Positions 55,284 to 63,500 of a stretch of 64,000 nt of DNA are shown here, piece after piece. Under the pieces are notes generated by a model that did no database searches, had not been told where the DNA came from, and saw only the letters and a list, made by a program, of their open reading frames with translations. How positions within the stretch are numbered: position 1 is the first letter of the stretch; every line of letters starts with the position of its first letter. The position numbers and the translations under genes were made by a program. Location: contig NZ_LR733284.1 in the NCBI RefSeq assembly GCF_902506375.1, positions 2,837,092 to 2,901,091 of the forward strand. The letters run 5' to 3'. This stretch comes from Microbacterium sp. 8M. Lineage in GTDB: Bacteria; Actinomycetota; Actinomycetes; Actinomycetales; Microbacteriaceae.

Positions 55284-56452
55284 CCGACCGTCTCACCCGC
55301 CACGCCGAACTCGCCGAGCGCTACCTCCCGGACGAGCTCCTGGAGCGGTTCCGCGAACGCGCCGCCGTGTACGACCGCGAGAACCGCTTCTTCGACGAGG
55401 ACCTGAAAGAGCTCGCCGACCGCGGCTACCTGCTGCTGTTCGTGCCGGAGCGGCACGGCGGCCCAGGGCTGAGCCTGGACGAGGTCTCGCATCTGCAGCA
55501 GCGCCTCGCGACCGCGGCGCCTGCCACCGCGCTCGCGGTGAACATGCACCTGATGTGCACGGGCGTCGCGAAGGCCCTGGCCGATCGCGACGACCACTCG
55601 CTCGACCACGTGTTCGCCGAGGCCATGGCCGGCGAGATCTTCGCGTTCGGCATCAGCGAGCCCTCGAACGACTGGGTGATGCAGGACTCGACCACGACCG
55701 CGACCCCGCAGCCGGACGGCGGCTACCTGCTCACCGGGGTCAAGATCTTCACCTCCCTCTCCCCCGTCTGGACGCGCCTGATCACGCACGGCCGCGACGA
55801 CACGGATCCGGAGAACCCGATGCTGGTCTACGGGTTCGTGGCGAGGGACGCCGACGGCATCACCGTCTCCGACCAGTGGGATGTGATGGGGATGCGCGCA
55901 TCGCAGAGCCGCGCCACGATCCTCGCCGACGTGCGGATGGCGCCCGAGCGGGTGAACCGCCGGATCCCGGTCGGGCGTGTGCCGGATCTGCTCACGTTCG
56001 CGATCACCAGCAACTTCCAGCTGCTCATCGGATCCGTCTACGCCGGAGTCGCCCGCCGCGCGCTCGAGCTCGGCGCCGCCGGTCTGAAGAAGCGCCGCTC
56101 GGCCAAGTCCGGCACGTCCTACGCCGAGGTGCCCGAGTCGCGCACCCGCCTCGCCGACGCCCACCTCGAGTACCTGGCGGTGCCGGCACAGCTGGAGGCG
56201 TACTGCCGCGACTTCGACGAGCTCGCCGACCACGGCGCCCGCTGGCCGCTGCTGCTCGTGAGCGCCCGACTGAACGCGTCGACGGCCGCGCGCCGTGCCG
56301 CCGAGACGGCGCTCATGTGCACCGGCGGCGCCGGCTTCGACAACGGACATGAGCTGAGCCGGCTCTACCGCGACGCGACGGCGGGGCTGTTCCACCCGCC
56401 GAGCGCCGACGCCGCGCGCCCGATGTACGCCGCGGCACTCCTCGACGACTGA
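55280..56452 (+). CDS. Acyl-CoA dehydrogenase-like flavoprotein
   Basis: A 390-residue protein of the acyl-CoA dehydrogenase fold. It has an N-terminal helical domain, a middle beta-domain (FAFGISEPSNDW, GGYLLTGVKIFTS, MGMRASQSR) and a C-terminal helical domain. The usual catalytic Glu (YEGT-type) of SCAD/MCAD enzymes is not seen; the end reads LYRDATAGLFHPPSAD, as in the flavin-monooxygenase-like branch (DszC-type). It may desaturate or oxygenate the acyl product of the ligase/KAS pair. Translationally coupled to the ketosynthase; ends before a strong terminator. Confidence 0.88.
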   Translation: MTDRLTRHAELAERYLPDELLERFRERAAVYDRENRFFDEDLKELADRGYLLLFVPERHGGPGLSLDEVSHLQQRLATAAPATALAVNMHLMCTGVAKALADRDDHSLDHVFAEAMAGEIFAFGISEPSNDWVMQDSTTTATPQPDGGYLLTGVKIFTSLSPVWTRLITHGRDDTDPENPMLVYGFVARDADGITVSDQWDVMGMRASQSRATILADVRMAPERVNRRIPVGRVPDLLTFAITSNFQLLIGSVYAGVARRALELGAAGLKKRRSAKSGTSYAEVPESRTRLADAHLEYLAVPAQLEAYCRDFDELADHGARWPLLLVSARLNASTAARRAAETALMCTGGAGFDNGHELSRLYRDATAGLFHPPSADAARPMYAAALLDD

Positions 56453-56508
56453 CGCCCCGCCCGCTGCTCCCGCCGAGCCCGGCTTCCACCGAGGCCCCCT
56501 CGCAGCGT

Positions 56509-56548
56509 CCGGGCCCCCTCGCAGCGACGTGATTGCGAGGGGGCCCGG
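56509..56548. terminator. Strong bidirectional hairpin between convergent genes
   Basis: CCGGGCCCCCTCGCA (56509-56523) pairs perfectly with TGCGAGGGGGCCCGG (56534-56548), loop 10 bases. A second copy of GGCCCCCTCGCAGCG lies just upstream (56493-56507). It sits between the acyl-CoA-dehydrogenase-like gene and the convergent MFS gene. Confidence 0.85.
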
Positions 56549-56572
56549 ATGTTCAGCGGGGGCGTCGAGGGT

Positions 56573-58051
56573 TCACGCGGCGTCCGTGCTCGACGCGGCA
56601 GCGGCCGCGGGCCGGCGCACGCAGAGTGCGAGCGCGACCACCGCGAACGACAGCACGGCTCCGGCGAGGAACGCCAGGTGCGATCCGTTCGCCGCGGCGG
56701 CGGGCGAGGGCAGCTCGGGGTTCGATCCGGTCGCCGCCACCCCGGTGGCGTAGAGGGCGATGAAGATCGCGGTGCCGGCGGCGCCCGCCACCTGCTGCAG
56801 GGTGGCGATCGTCGCGCTGCCGTGGGAGTACAGCTTCGGGGCGAGGGATCCGAGCGAGGCGCTGAACGCCGGCGTGAACAGGAACGCGAGCGACAGCATC
56901 AGCACGATGTGCGCGCCCAGGAGCACGACCCAGGAGGAGTGCTCGCCGAGGCCGAGCGCGAGGGTCCACAGCGAGGCGGCGAGACCGAGCGACCCGGGGA
57001 TGACGAGCGGGCGCGGTCCGAAGCGGTCGTACAGGCGCCCGACCGTGGGGCCGGCGAGTCCCATCAGCAGCCCGCCGGGGAGCAGGATCGCGCCCACCCA
57101 GAGCGGGTCGAGCCCGAGCGTGTAGCGCGCGAACTGCGGCAGCACGATGAAGGCGCCGAACAGCGACACCATCCCCGCGGTCATCATGGCGACTGCGATC
57201 GCGAAGTCGCGCGAGAGGAACGTGCGCAGGTCGAGCAGCGCCGCGTCGGTGCGCTGTAGCACGAGCTGCCGCCACCCGAACAGACCGAGGGTCGCGAGGC
57301 CGACCACGACCGGGATCCACGGCTGCACGGACGCCTGCCCGACGGCCGCCGCGCCGATCTGGCTCAGGCCGAACACCAGCGCCGAGAACGCGACCGCGGC
57401 GAGCACGACCGAGAGCACGTCCAGCGGCACCGGCCGGGTCTCGGAGACATTGGGCACCCGGCGGATCCCAATCGCGAGCATCGTGAGCGCGATGGGCAGC
57501 ATCACCCAGAACAGCCCCTGCCACGGCAGCACCTGGATCAGGGCGCCCGAGACGATCGGCCCCACGGCGGGAGCCACGGACATCACGATCGACACGCGCC
57601 CCATCACCCGGCCGCGCTCCGCGGCAGGGACCACCGTCATCACGGTCGTCATCATGAGCGGCATCATCACGGCCGTGCCCACGGCCTGGATGACGCGGCC
57701 GGCGACGAGGATCTCGAACACCGGGGACAGCGCGGCGACGACCGTTCCCACGACGAAGCTCGACATGGCGACGGTGAACACCGCGCGGGTGCGCAGCCGC
57801 TGCATCAGCCAGCCCGTCGTCGGGATGACCACGGCCATGGTCAGCGCGAACGCCGTGGTGAGCCACTGCCCGCGCGTCGCGTCGATGTGCAGGGACTCCT
57901 GGATGCGCGGCAGGGCGACGGCCATCATCGTCTCGTTCAGGAACACGACGAAGACGGCGGCGAGGAGCAGCCGCAGCGCGGTGCGGTTGCGCGCCTCGAC
58001 GGCAGGTGCCGACGAGGCCTCGGCCTCTGCCGGTGCGATGGTGGCGGTCAT
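56573..58051 (-). CDS. MFS multidrug efflux transporter, DHA2 family
   Basis: A 492-residue drug:H+ antiporter with about 14 helices. Motifs: VVFLNETMMAVALPRIQ in helix 1, GRVIQAVGTAVMMPLMMT, and GPTVGRLYDRFGPRPL. Such pumps export drugs, dyes or endogenous metabolites. The start at 58051 has AAGGAG upstream; the longer ORF to 58126 would cover the promoter. It is divergent from an HxlR-type regulator and convergent with the ligase-KAS-flavoprotein operon, so it could export that operon's product. Confidence 0.92.
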   Translation of the reverse strand: MTATIAPAEAEASSAPAVEARNRTALRLLLAAVFVVFLNETMMAVALPRIQESLHIDATRGQWLTTAFALTMAVVIPTTGWLMQRLRTRAVFTVAMSSFVVGTVVAALSPVFEILVAGRVIQAVGTAVMMPLMMTTVMTVVPAAERGRVMGRVSIVMSVAPAVGPIVSGALIQVLPWQGLFWVMLPIALTMLAIGIRRVPNVSETRPVPLDVLSVVLAAVAFSALVFGLSQIGAAAVGQASVQPWIPVVVGLATLGLFGWRQLVLQRTDAALLDLRTFLSRDFAIAVAMMTAGMVSLFGAFIVLPQFARYTLGLDPLWVGAILLPGGLLMGLAGPTVGRLYDRFGPRPLVIPGSLGLAASLWTLALGLGEHSSWVVLLGAHIVLMLSLAFLFTPAFSASLGSLAPKLYSHGSATIATLQQVAGAAGTAIFIALYATGVAATGSNPELPSPAAAANGSHLAFLAGAVLSFAVVALALCVRRPAAAAASSTDAA

Positions 58052-58087
58052 GTCCTTCTCCTTCTGGTGCGATCCCGGATCCGGGTT

Positions 58088-58136
58088 ACTGCAAAAAATA
58101 AAGCACACTGCAAATACTGAAGTCAAGTGGTAATCT
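58088..58136. promoter_or_regulatory. AT-rich control region with ACTGCAAA direct repeats
   Basis: ACTGCAAA occurs at 58088-58095 and 58107-58114 (19 bp apart), with a further TACTGAAG at 58115. TAATCT (58131-58136) is a -10 hexamer 7 nt before the HxlR gene's ATG. The region is strikingly AT-rich for this DNA and separates the divergent MFS and HxlR genes, so both are probably controlled here. Confidence 0.5.
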
Positions 58137-58143
58137 GAGATCC

Positions 58144-58839
58144 ATGACGAATCAGCACTACGGCCAGTTCTGCGGCCTCGCGCGCGCGGCGGAGATCGTC
58201 GGGCAGCGCTGGACGCTGCTGATCCTGCGCGACCTCACGGTGGGGCCACGCCGTTACTCGGATCTGGTCGCAGGACTTCCCGGCATCCCGACGAACACCC
58301 TGGCGACCCGGCTGAAGGAGCTCGAGGAAGCGGGCGTCGTCACCCGCACCGCTCCCCACGGGACCGAGCGCTCGGTCGTCTACGCCCTCACTCCGCGCGG
58401 CGAGGAGCTGCGGCCGGCGCTGGACGCACTGGGGCTCTGGGGCGCTGGCGGGATGCGCGAGCCCCGCGAGGGCGAGATCGTGACCACCTCATCCATCACG
58501 GCCGCCCTCCGCGTGGCCGCGGGCGACGGCGTCGTGCCCGCCGATTGGGACACCACCTACAACGTGCGCGTCGGCGACGTGGAGACGCACGTCGTGATGC
58601 AGGGCGGCAGGATCACCGCCGACCCCGGCCTCGCCGAGGATGCGGATCTCGAGATCATGGCGGGTCCGGGGATCCGCGACCTGCTCGCCGGCACGCTGAC
58701 GCCGCAGGACGCGCTCGCCTCGGGAGCCGTGCAGATCCAGGGCGACCCCGCCCTGTTCGACCGGTTCGCCGAGACGATGCGCGTTCCCTACAGCGCGCAC
58801 CTGCCCGAACCGGGCGCCCCCGCCGCCGTCAGCGGCTGA
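58144..58839 (+). CDS. HxlR-family regulator with C-terminal SCP2-like domain
   Basis: A 231-residue protein: residues about 1-100 are an HxlR winged helix (CGLARAAEIVGQRWTLLILRDL...RRYSDLVAGLPGIPTNTLATRLKELEEAGVV) and about 130-222 an SCP2/sterol-carrier-like domain (DTTYNVRVGDVETHVVMQGGRI...AVQIQGDPALFDRF). The Cys in the N-terminal QFCGLA segment is the position used for redox or electrophile sensing in some HxlR proteins. The lipid-binding domain suggests a hydrophobic ligand. It likely represses the divergent MFS gene. Confidence 0.9.
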   Translation: MTNQHYGQFCGLARAAEIVGQRWTLLILRDLTVGPRRYSDLVAGLPGIPTNTLATRLKELEEAGVVTRTAPHGTERSVVYALTPRGEELRPALDALGLWGAGGMREPREGEIVTTSSITAALRVAAGDGVVPADWDTTYNVRVGDVETHVVMQGGRITADPGLAEDADLEIMAGPGIRDLLAGTLTPQDALASGAVQIQGDPALFDRFAETMRVPYSAHLPEPGAPAAVSG

Positions 58840-58854
58840 GCGCCCGGCGAGACC

Positions 58855-60360
58855 TCAAGCGCTCGCGTCCTCGAGGGCGAACCGCGCTCCCCGCTCGCCG
58901 ATCACGGCGGCGGGTGCATTCGTGTTGCCGGTGGTGATGGTGGGCATCACCGATGCGTCGATCACGCGCAGACCGGCGACGCCGTTCACGCGCAGCCGCG
59001 GATCCACGACCGCGTCCGGATCCGATCCCATCCGGCAGGTGCCGACCTGATGGTGGTACGTGATCGCGGTGCGGCGCACCCAGTCCTCGACGCCGGCGTC
59101 CGAGACCTCCGGTCCCGGGTACGCCTCGACGGCGCCCCACGCGTCCGCGAGGGCCGGCTGGGCGCCGATCCGTCGCGCCTGGCGCACGGAGGCGGCGAGC
59201 GCCGCGAGATCGCGCTCGTCCTCGAGGGCGGCGAGGTCGATGAGCAGCGGATCCGCGATGTCCGGGCCGGACAGCCGCAGCGTCCCCCGGCTGTACGGCG
59301 TGACGAGGCCGGCCATCAGCGAGAACCCGTCGCCGGGGCCGTGCACGCCGGGGCGGGGTTCGAGCTCGCCCCACATCGGCACGGAGAAGTGGATCGGCTG
59401 GGTGTCGGGCTGGGCGAGGTCGTCGCGCGAACGCCAGAACAGATGCGTCTGCGTCACCGAGACGCCCGGCTGCGGCGGGCCGACCGGCTGGGAGGTCGTG
59501 AAGATCACGGGCGAGAGCAGATGATCGTGCAGGTTCGCGCCGACGTCCGGCGCGTCCTGGACCACGTCGATGTCCAGCGCCTCCAGGTCGGCACGGGGGC
59601 CGATGCCGCTGCGCAGCAGGATCGCGGGACTGCCCAGAGCACCCGCCGCGAGGATCACCTCGTCCGCACGCAGCTCAGATCCTTCGTCCAGCTCAGGGAC
59701 CGAGGCAAGACGCACGCCCACGGCCGCGCCGTCCTCGACGATCACCGAATGCACCTCGGCACCGGTGACGATGCGCAGGTTCGGGGCGTGCTCGACCGGG
59801 CGCACGTACGCCATCCAGGTGTTCACGCGGCGGCCGTCCCGCATCGTGACCTGCTCCTGCGAGACGCCGTCGAGGCTGCCCCCGTTGTAGTCGGGGTTGA
59901 AGGCGAGCCCCTCCTCGACCGCCGCATCGACGATCGCCTGCTGGATCGGCACGAGCGGGTAGTCGCCGGTGACGGGGAGCAGGTCGTTCTCGATGGCCTG
60001 GTACACGGGCTCGACCTCGGCCCAGCCCCAGCCGGTCGCTCCCGCGGCCTCCCAGCCGTCGAAGTCGCTCGCTGCGCAGCGCACCCAGATCATCGCGTTG
60101 AGCGCGTGGGAGCCGCCGGTCACCTTGCCGCGCGGCAGATGCAGGCGGCGTCCGGCCGCGTGCTCCTGGGGCACTGTGGCGTAGTCCCAGTCCTCGACGG
60201 CGTGCCACAGCTCGCCGGCGCGGGACGGATCGTGGATCGCGGGATTCGTGTCGTAGCCGCCGGCCTCGACGAGCGTCACATCCCACCCGGCGTCCACGAG
60301 ACGCCGGGTGACGATGCTGCCCGAGGTGCCGGCGCCGACCACGATGGCGGAGCGGGCCAT
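58855..60360 (-). CDS. GMC-family FAD oxidoreductase (choline dehydrogenase-like)
   Basis: A 501-residue alcohol oxidase/dehydrogenase: FAD motif VVGAGTSGSIVTRRLVD, GGSHALNAMIWVR, EVILAAGALGSPAILLRSGIGP and the C-terminal active-site region TYHHQVGTCRMG with its His-His pair and a later Asn (TGNTNAP). It oxidises a primary alcohol to an aldehyde. The upstream aldehyde dehydrogenase gene ends 4 bp before its start, forming a two-step alcohol-to-acid operon. Residues about 220-227 derive from a half copy of the dispersed repeat. Confidence 0.93.
   Translation of the reverse strand: MARSAIVVGAGTSGSIVTRRLVDAGWDVTLVEAGGYDTNPAIHDPSRAGELWHAVEDWDYATVPQEHAAGRRLHLPRGKVTGGSHALNAMIWVRCAASDFDGWEAAGATGWGWAEVEPVYQAIENDLLPVTGDYPLVPIQQAIVDAAVEEGLAFNPDYNGGSLDGVSQEQVTMRDGRRVNTWMAYVRPVEHAPNLRIVTGAEVHSVIVEDGAAVGVRLASVPELDEGSELRADEVILAAGALGSPAILLRSGIGPRADLEALDIDVVQDAPDVGANLHDHLLSPVIFTTSQPVGPPQPGVSVTQTHLFWRSRDDLAQPDTQPIHFSVPMWGELEPRPGVHGPGDGFSLMAGLVTPYSRGTLRLSGPDIADPLLIDLAALEDERDLAALAASVRQARRIGAQPALADAWGAVEAYPGPEVSDAGVEDWVRRTAITYHHQVGTCRMGSDPDAVVDPRLRVNGVAGLRVIDASVMPTITTGNTNAPAAVIGERGARFALEDASA
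59681..59701. repeat. Half copy of the dispersed element inside the GMC oxidoreductase gene
   Basis: CCTTCGTCCAGCTCAGGGAC plus C differs from the element's CCTTCGACAAGCTCAGGGACC at only a few central bases. It encodes SVPELDEG in frame, between conserved GMC segments where family members vary in length. Confidence 0.5.
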
Positions 60361-60364
60361 CGGT

Positions 60365-61798
60365 TCAGCCCTTCCGGCCGGGCCCGGAGACGACCTGCGG
60401 CACGGCCACCGACTTGAGGCCGGCGACGCCGAACTCGAGGCCGTAGCCCGAGCTCTTCACGCCGCCGAAGGGCACCATCGGGTGCAGGCCCCCGTGCGAG
60501 TTGATCCACACGGTGCCGGACTGCATCCGGGTCGCCGCCTCGCGCGCGGCCTCGGGATCGCTCGACCACACCGAGGCGCCGAGGCCCACGTCGACCCCGT
60601 TGGCGAGCTCGAACGCCTCGTCCACGTCGGAGTAGCGGATGATCGGCAGCGCGGGGCCGAACTGCTCCTCCTGCACGAGCGCGGCGTCGTTGGGGATGTC
60701 GGCGACGATCGTCGGACGGTAGAACAGCTCGCCCAGCTCCGGAGCCGGCTCGCCGCCGGTGACGATGCGGGCACCGCGCGCCTTCGCGTCCTCGACGAGG
60801 CGCGTGACGATGTCGAACTGCTGCTTGTTCTGCAGGGGTCCCAGCACGTTGCCCTCGTCGAGGCCGTTGCCGATCGGCACGTTGGCGGCGATGCCGGCCA
60901 GGGCGTCGACGACCTGGTCGTACAGGGAGTCGTGCACGTAGAGGCGCTTCATGGCCGCGCACGTCTGACCGGTGTTGATGAAGGCGCCCCAGAACAGGTC
61001 CTCGGCGATCGCGGCCGGATCCGTTCCCGGCAGCACGATGCCGGCGTCGTTCCCGCCGAGCTCGAGCGTGAGGCGGGCCAGGTTGCCGGCCGAGCTCTCG
61101 ATGATCTTCCGCCCGGTCGCGGTGGATCCGGTGAACATGATCTTGTCGATGTCCGGGTGCGAGGCGAGCCGCGCGCCCACCTCGCGGTCGCCGGAGATGC
61201 CGATCAGCACGTCGGCCGGCAGCACGTCGTTCATCACGGCGAGGAGCGCGAGCACGCTCAGCGGCGTGTACTCGCTGGGCTTGGCGACCACGGTGTTACC
61301 CATCCGCAGCGACGGCCCGATCTGCCAGATCGTGATCATGAGCGGCCAGTTCCACGGCCCGATCGCGCCGACCACGCCCGCCGGCTTGTAGACGAGCTCG
61401 GCGTGCAGGTTCTCGTCGTCCACGAGCACCTCGGGCTCCAGCACCGTGGTCGCGTTCGTGCGCAGCCACGCCGAACACGCACCCAGCTCGAAGCGCGCGT
61501 TCGGGCCGTTCAGCGGCTTGCCCTGCTCACGGGAGAGCAGCACGGCCAGCGCCTCGGCGTTCGCATCGATCGCGTCGGCCGCGGCCAGCAGCAGTTCGCT
61601 CCGCTTCGCGTGCCCGAGGGCCTCCCAGCCCGGCTGAGCGGCCTTGGCGCGCGCGATCGCGCCGTCGAGGTCGGCGACGGTCTGCACCGGGGCTCGGCCG
61701 ATGATCTCGCGCGTGGCGGCGTCGGGGATCTCCCGCCCCGACCCCTGGGGGGCCTGGACGCGGTCGAGCAGCGCGGACGCGGCGGACAGGTCGGTCAT
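60365..61798 (-). CDS. NAD(P)-dependent aldehyde dehydrogenase
   Basis: A 477-residue ALDH: substrate/cofactor motifs GPWNWPLMITIWQIGPSLRMGNTVVAKPSEYTP, FTGSTATGRKI, Glu in LTLELGGNDAGIVLP, and the catalytic Cys in NTGQTCAAMKRLYV. It converts an aldehyde to the acid. AAGGAG precedes the ATG at 61798; the ORF's longer start is not supported. It is first in an operon with the GMC oxidase, whose product it should take; choline to betaine is one possibility, but no betaine transporter is nearby. Confidence 0.93.
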   Translation of the reverse strand: MTDLSAASALLDRVQAPQGSGREIPDAATREIIGRAPVQTVADLDGAIARAKAAQPGWEALGHAKRSELLLAAADAIDANAEALAVLLSREQGKPLNGPNARFELGACSAWLRTNATTVLEPEVLVDDENLHAELVYKPAGVVGAIGPWNWPLMITIWQIGPSLRMGNTVVAKPSEYTPLSVLALLAVMNDVLPADVLIGISGDREVGARLASHPDIDKIMFTGSTATGRKIIESSAGNLARLTLELGGNDAGIVLPGTDPAAIAEDLFWGAFINTGQTCAAMKRLYVHDSLYDQVVDALAGIAANVPIGNGLDEGNVLGPLQNKQQFDIVTRLVEDAKARGARIVTGGEPAPELGELFYRPTIVADIPNDAALVQEEQFGPALPIIRYSDVDEAFELANGVDVGLGASVWSSDPEAAREAATRMQSGTVWINSHGGLHPMVPFGGVKSSGYGLEFGVAGLKSVAVPQVVSGPGRKG

Positions 61799-61959
61799 CG
61801 GTCTCTCCTTCGAGTGTGCGGACGACGATGCGTCAACCCATTCTCGGCAGGGCCCGGTGCCGCGGCTTGTCCTTCCGTGCACGGCGCTCGTCCCCCCGCG
61901 AAGGATCCGGATCCGTTCCCGCATTCCGGGCGCAGGGCCCTCCGCCCTAGACTCTGCGC

Positions 61960-62259
61960 ATGACGAGCAGCATCGAGGTCACCGGCGCGGACGGCGAGTC
62001 GATCGTCTTCGACGGGGCGACCGTGGCGAAGTTCAAGCATCACGGCAAGCTCGAGACCGCCCGCAATCCCGTGTCGACGTACCGGGAGGTGCGGATCAAG
62101 GAGCGCACCTCGCTATTCGGCAAGCCCCGCGATCCCCGCGAGTTCGAGGTCCTGCTGGCGATGTCGTCGATCATGTCGCTGACCGTCGACGAGGCCGGCA
62201 AGACCGAGGTGGAGCGACTCGCCGCGGTGCTCGACGCGCAGCGTTCAGCCGCCGGCTGA
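61960..62259 (+). CDS. Hypothetical protein, 99 aa
   Basis: I do not recognise this family. The sequence starts with a beta-rich segment (SIEVTGADGESIVFDGATVAKFKHHGKLE), a charged middle (RIKERTSLFGKPRDPREF) and an amphipathic C-terminal helix (DEAGKTEVERLAAVLDAQR); it looks like a compact cytosolic protein. TAGACT (61948-61953) lies 6 nt before the ATG and no ribosome site is present, consistent with a leaderless, really expressed gene. It is convergent with the membrane-protein gene 13 bp away. Confidence 0.65.
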   Translation: MTSSIEVTGADGESIVFDGATVAKFKHHGKLETARNPVSTYREVRIKERTSLFGKPRDPREFEVLLAMSSIMSLTVDEAGKTEVERLAAVLDAQRSAAG

Positions 62260-62272
62260 GCACCGACGTTGC

Positions 62273-63466
62273 TCAGGTGTGCGCCGCGGCCTCCGCGCTG
62301 CCCGCGCGCTCCGCGGCCTCCGTGCGGGCCGCGCGGTCCGCGTCTCCCGCTCCGTGATCGGCTGCGGCCGTGCGCAGGAACACGATGATCCAGCTGAAGA
62401 TCAGCACGGCGGCGATGAGCTCGACCGCGGTGAGGTTGTAGTAGCCGGTCGCGAAGAACACCCCGAGCAGCGCGATCACCAGCACGTACACCCAGCCCAG
62501 CACGACGAAGACCCGCGAGATCCCCCGGAGGAACCACGGCAGCCCGACCACCACCACCGCGAAGCACACCGCCATCCCGGTCGCGACGGTGTTGTGCAGC
62601 AGGAAGAAGCGGTCCACCGGGAAGACCCCGACGCACGCGAGCAGGATCCCGATCAGGACGAGTCCGACCCGCACGATCGTGCGACCGCGGTCGTCCCGGG
62701 GCTCGGGAACGGGCAGCGCCGCCGTCGCGTAGCGGGCGATCGTGGTCACCATGACCCCGGCGACGATGAGAGTGCCGTTGAACGCGGGCGAGGAGGCGTT
62801 GGTCGACATGCCCAGGGCGGAGAGGTTGGTGCGCCACCAGTGCGGATCCGTCGCCTCGAGCATCGCGGTGAGCGCCCCGATCACGAGGTAGACCGCCAGG
62901 ATCAGCGATACCGTGGTGGGGCTCAGCGCCATCGCGCTCAGGTAGCAGACGTACGCGGTGAGGGCCAGTGCGACGCCGACGAGCACGGCCCCCGGGAAAG
63001 GGAACACCGGGGCGTCCCGGAAGGCCGCCTCGAGAAGCGTGGCCAGCCCGAGCAGGGCGAGCAGAGCGACGGCGCCGTGCGCGAGCGCGATCGCCGTCAG
63101 CTCGTACCAGCGCAGGCGCTGGCCCGGCGTCGCGAAGCCGTCGTCGCCTGCGCGATCGCGCCGCGTCCCGGGTGCCTCGACGCGCTCGAGGCGCAAGCCT
63201 ATGCGCCCCGCGAGGAAGCTCAGCACGGCGACCACGGCTCCACCGTACGCGGCCACATCGCCGACCGACCACGGGCCGGTGATCGCGAGGGTGCGGTTCC
63301 AGAAGATCACGAGGGCCGCGAGGAACCCCAGCACGAACGCGACCACGCCGGTCAGCAGCGCGTCGCTCTCGCGGATCTGACGCAGCGTCGCGATCGCGCG
63401 GGCGGCGCGCAGCCGCCCGGTCAGCCGGTCCCACTCGGCGCGCATCGTTCCCCGCTCCTGTGTCAC
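62273..63466 (-). CDS. Polytopic membrane protein (DUF998-like)
   Basis: A 397-residue protein with about nine hydrophobic helices beginning near residue 35, preceded by a basic helical N-terminus. Segments such as AIALAHGAVALLALLG, WRTNLSALGMSTNASSPAFNGTLIVAG and LLHNTVATGMAVCFAVV resemble the DUF998 group of uncharacterised membrane proteins. GTG 63466 is chosen because TAGGGT (63473-63478, minus strand) lies 6 nt before it; ATG 63445 is an alternative. No function can be offered. Confidence 0.7.
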   Translation of the reverse strand: MTQERGTMRAEWDRLTGRLRAARAIATLRQIRESDALLTGVVAFVLGFLAALVIFWNRTLAITGPWSVGDVAAYGGAVVAVLSFLAGRIGLRLERVEAPGTRRDRAGDDGFATPGQRLRWYELTAIALAHGAVALLALLGLATLLEAAFRDAPVFPFPGAVLVGVALALTAYVCYLSAMALSPTTVSLILAVYLVIGALTAMLEATDPHWWRTNLSALGMSTNASSPAFNGTLIVAGVMVTTIARYATAALPVPEPRDDRGRTIVRVGLVLIGILLACVGVFPVDRFFLLHNTVATGMAVCFAVVVVGLPWFLRGISRVFVVLGWVYVLVIALLGVFFATGYYNLTAVELIAAVLIFSWIIVFLRTAAADHGAGDADRAARTEAAERAGSAEAAAHT

Positions 63467-63472
63467 GTCTCC

Positions 63473-63494
63473 ACCCTAGGGGCGCGGATACCCT
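63473..63494. promoter_or_regulatory. Face-to-face -10 hexamers of two divergent leaderless genes
   Basis: TAGGGT (63473-63478, minus strand) is 6 nt before GTG 63466, and TACCCT (63489-63494, plus strand) is 6 nt before ATG 63501. The hexamers are only 10 bp apart, so polymerase cannot occupy both promoters at once. Confidence 0.5.
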
Positions 63495-63500
63495 GGCATG

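Noticed and set aside
55280..56452. Ordinary fatty-acid beta-oxidation acyl-CoA dehydrogenase
   Set aside because: No hydratase, thiolase or ETF genes nearby, and the usual catalytic Glu is not seen; kept as ACAD-like flavoprotein.
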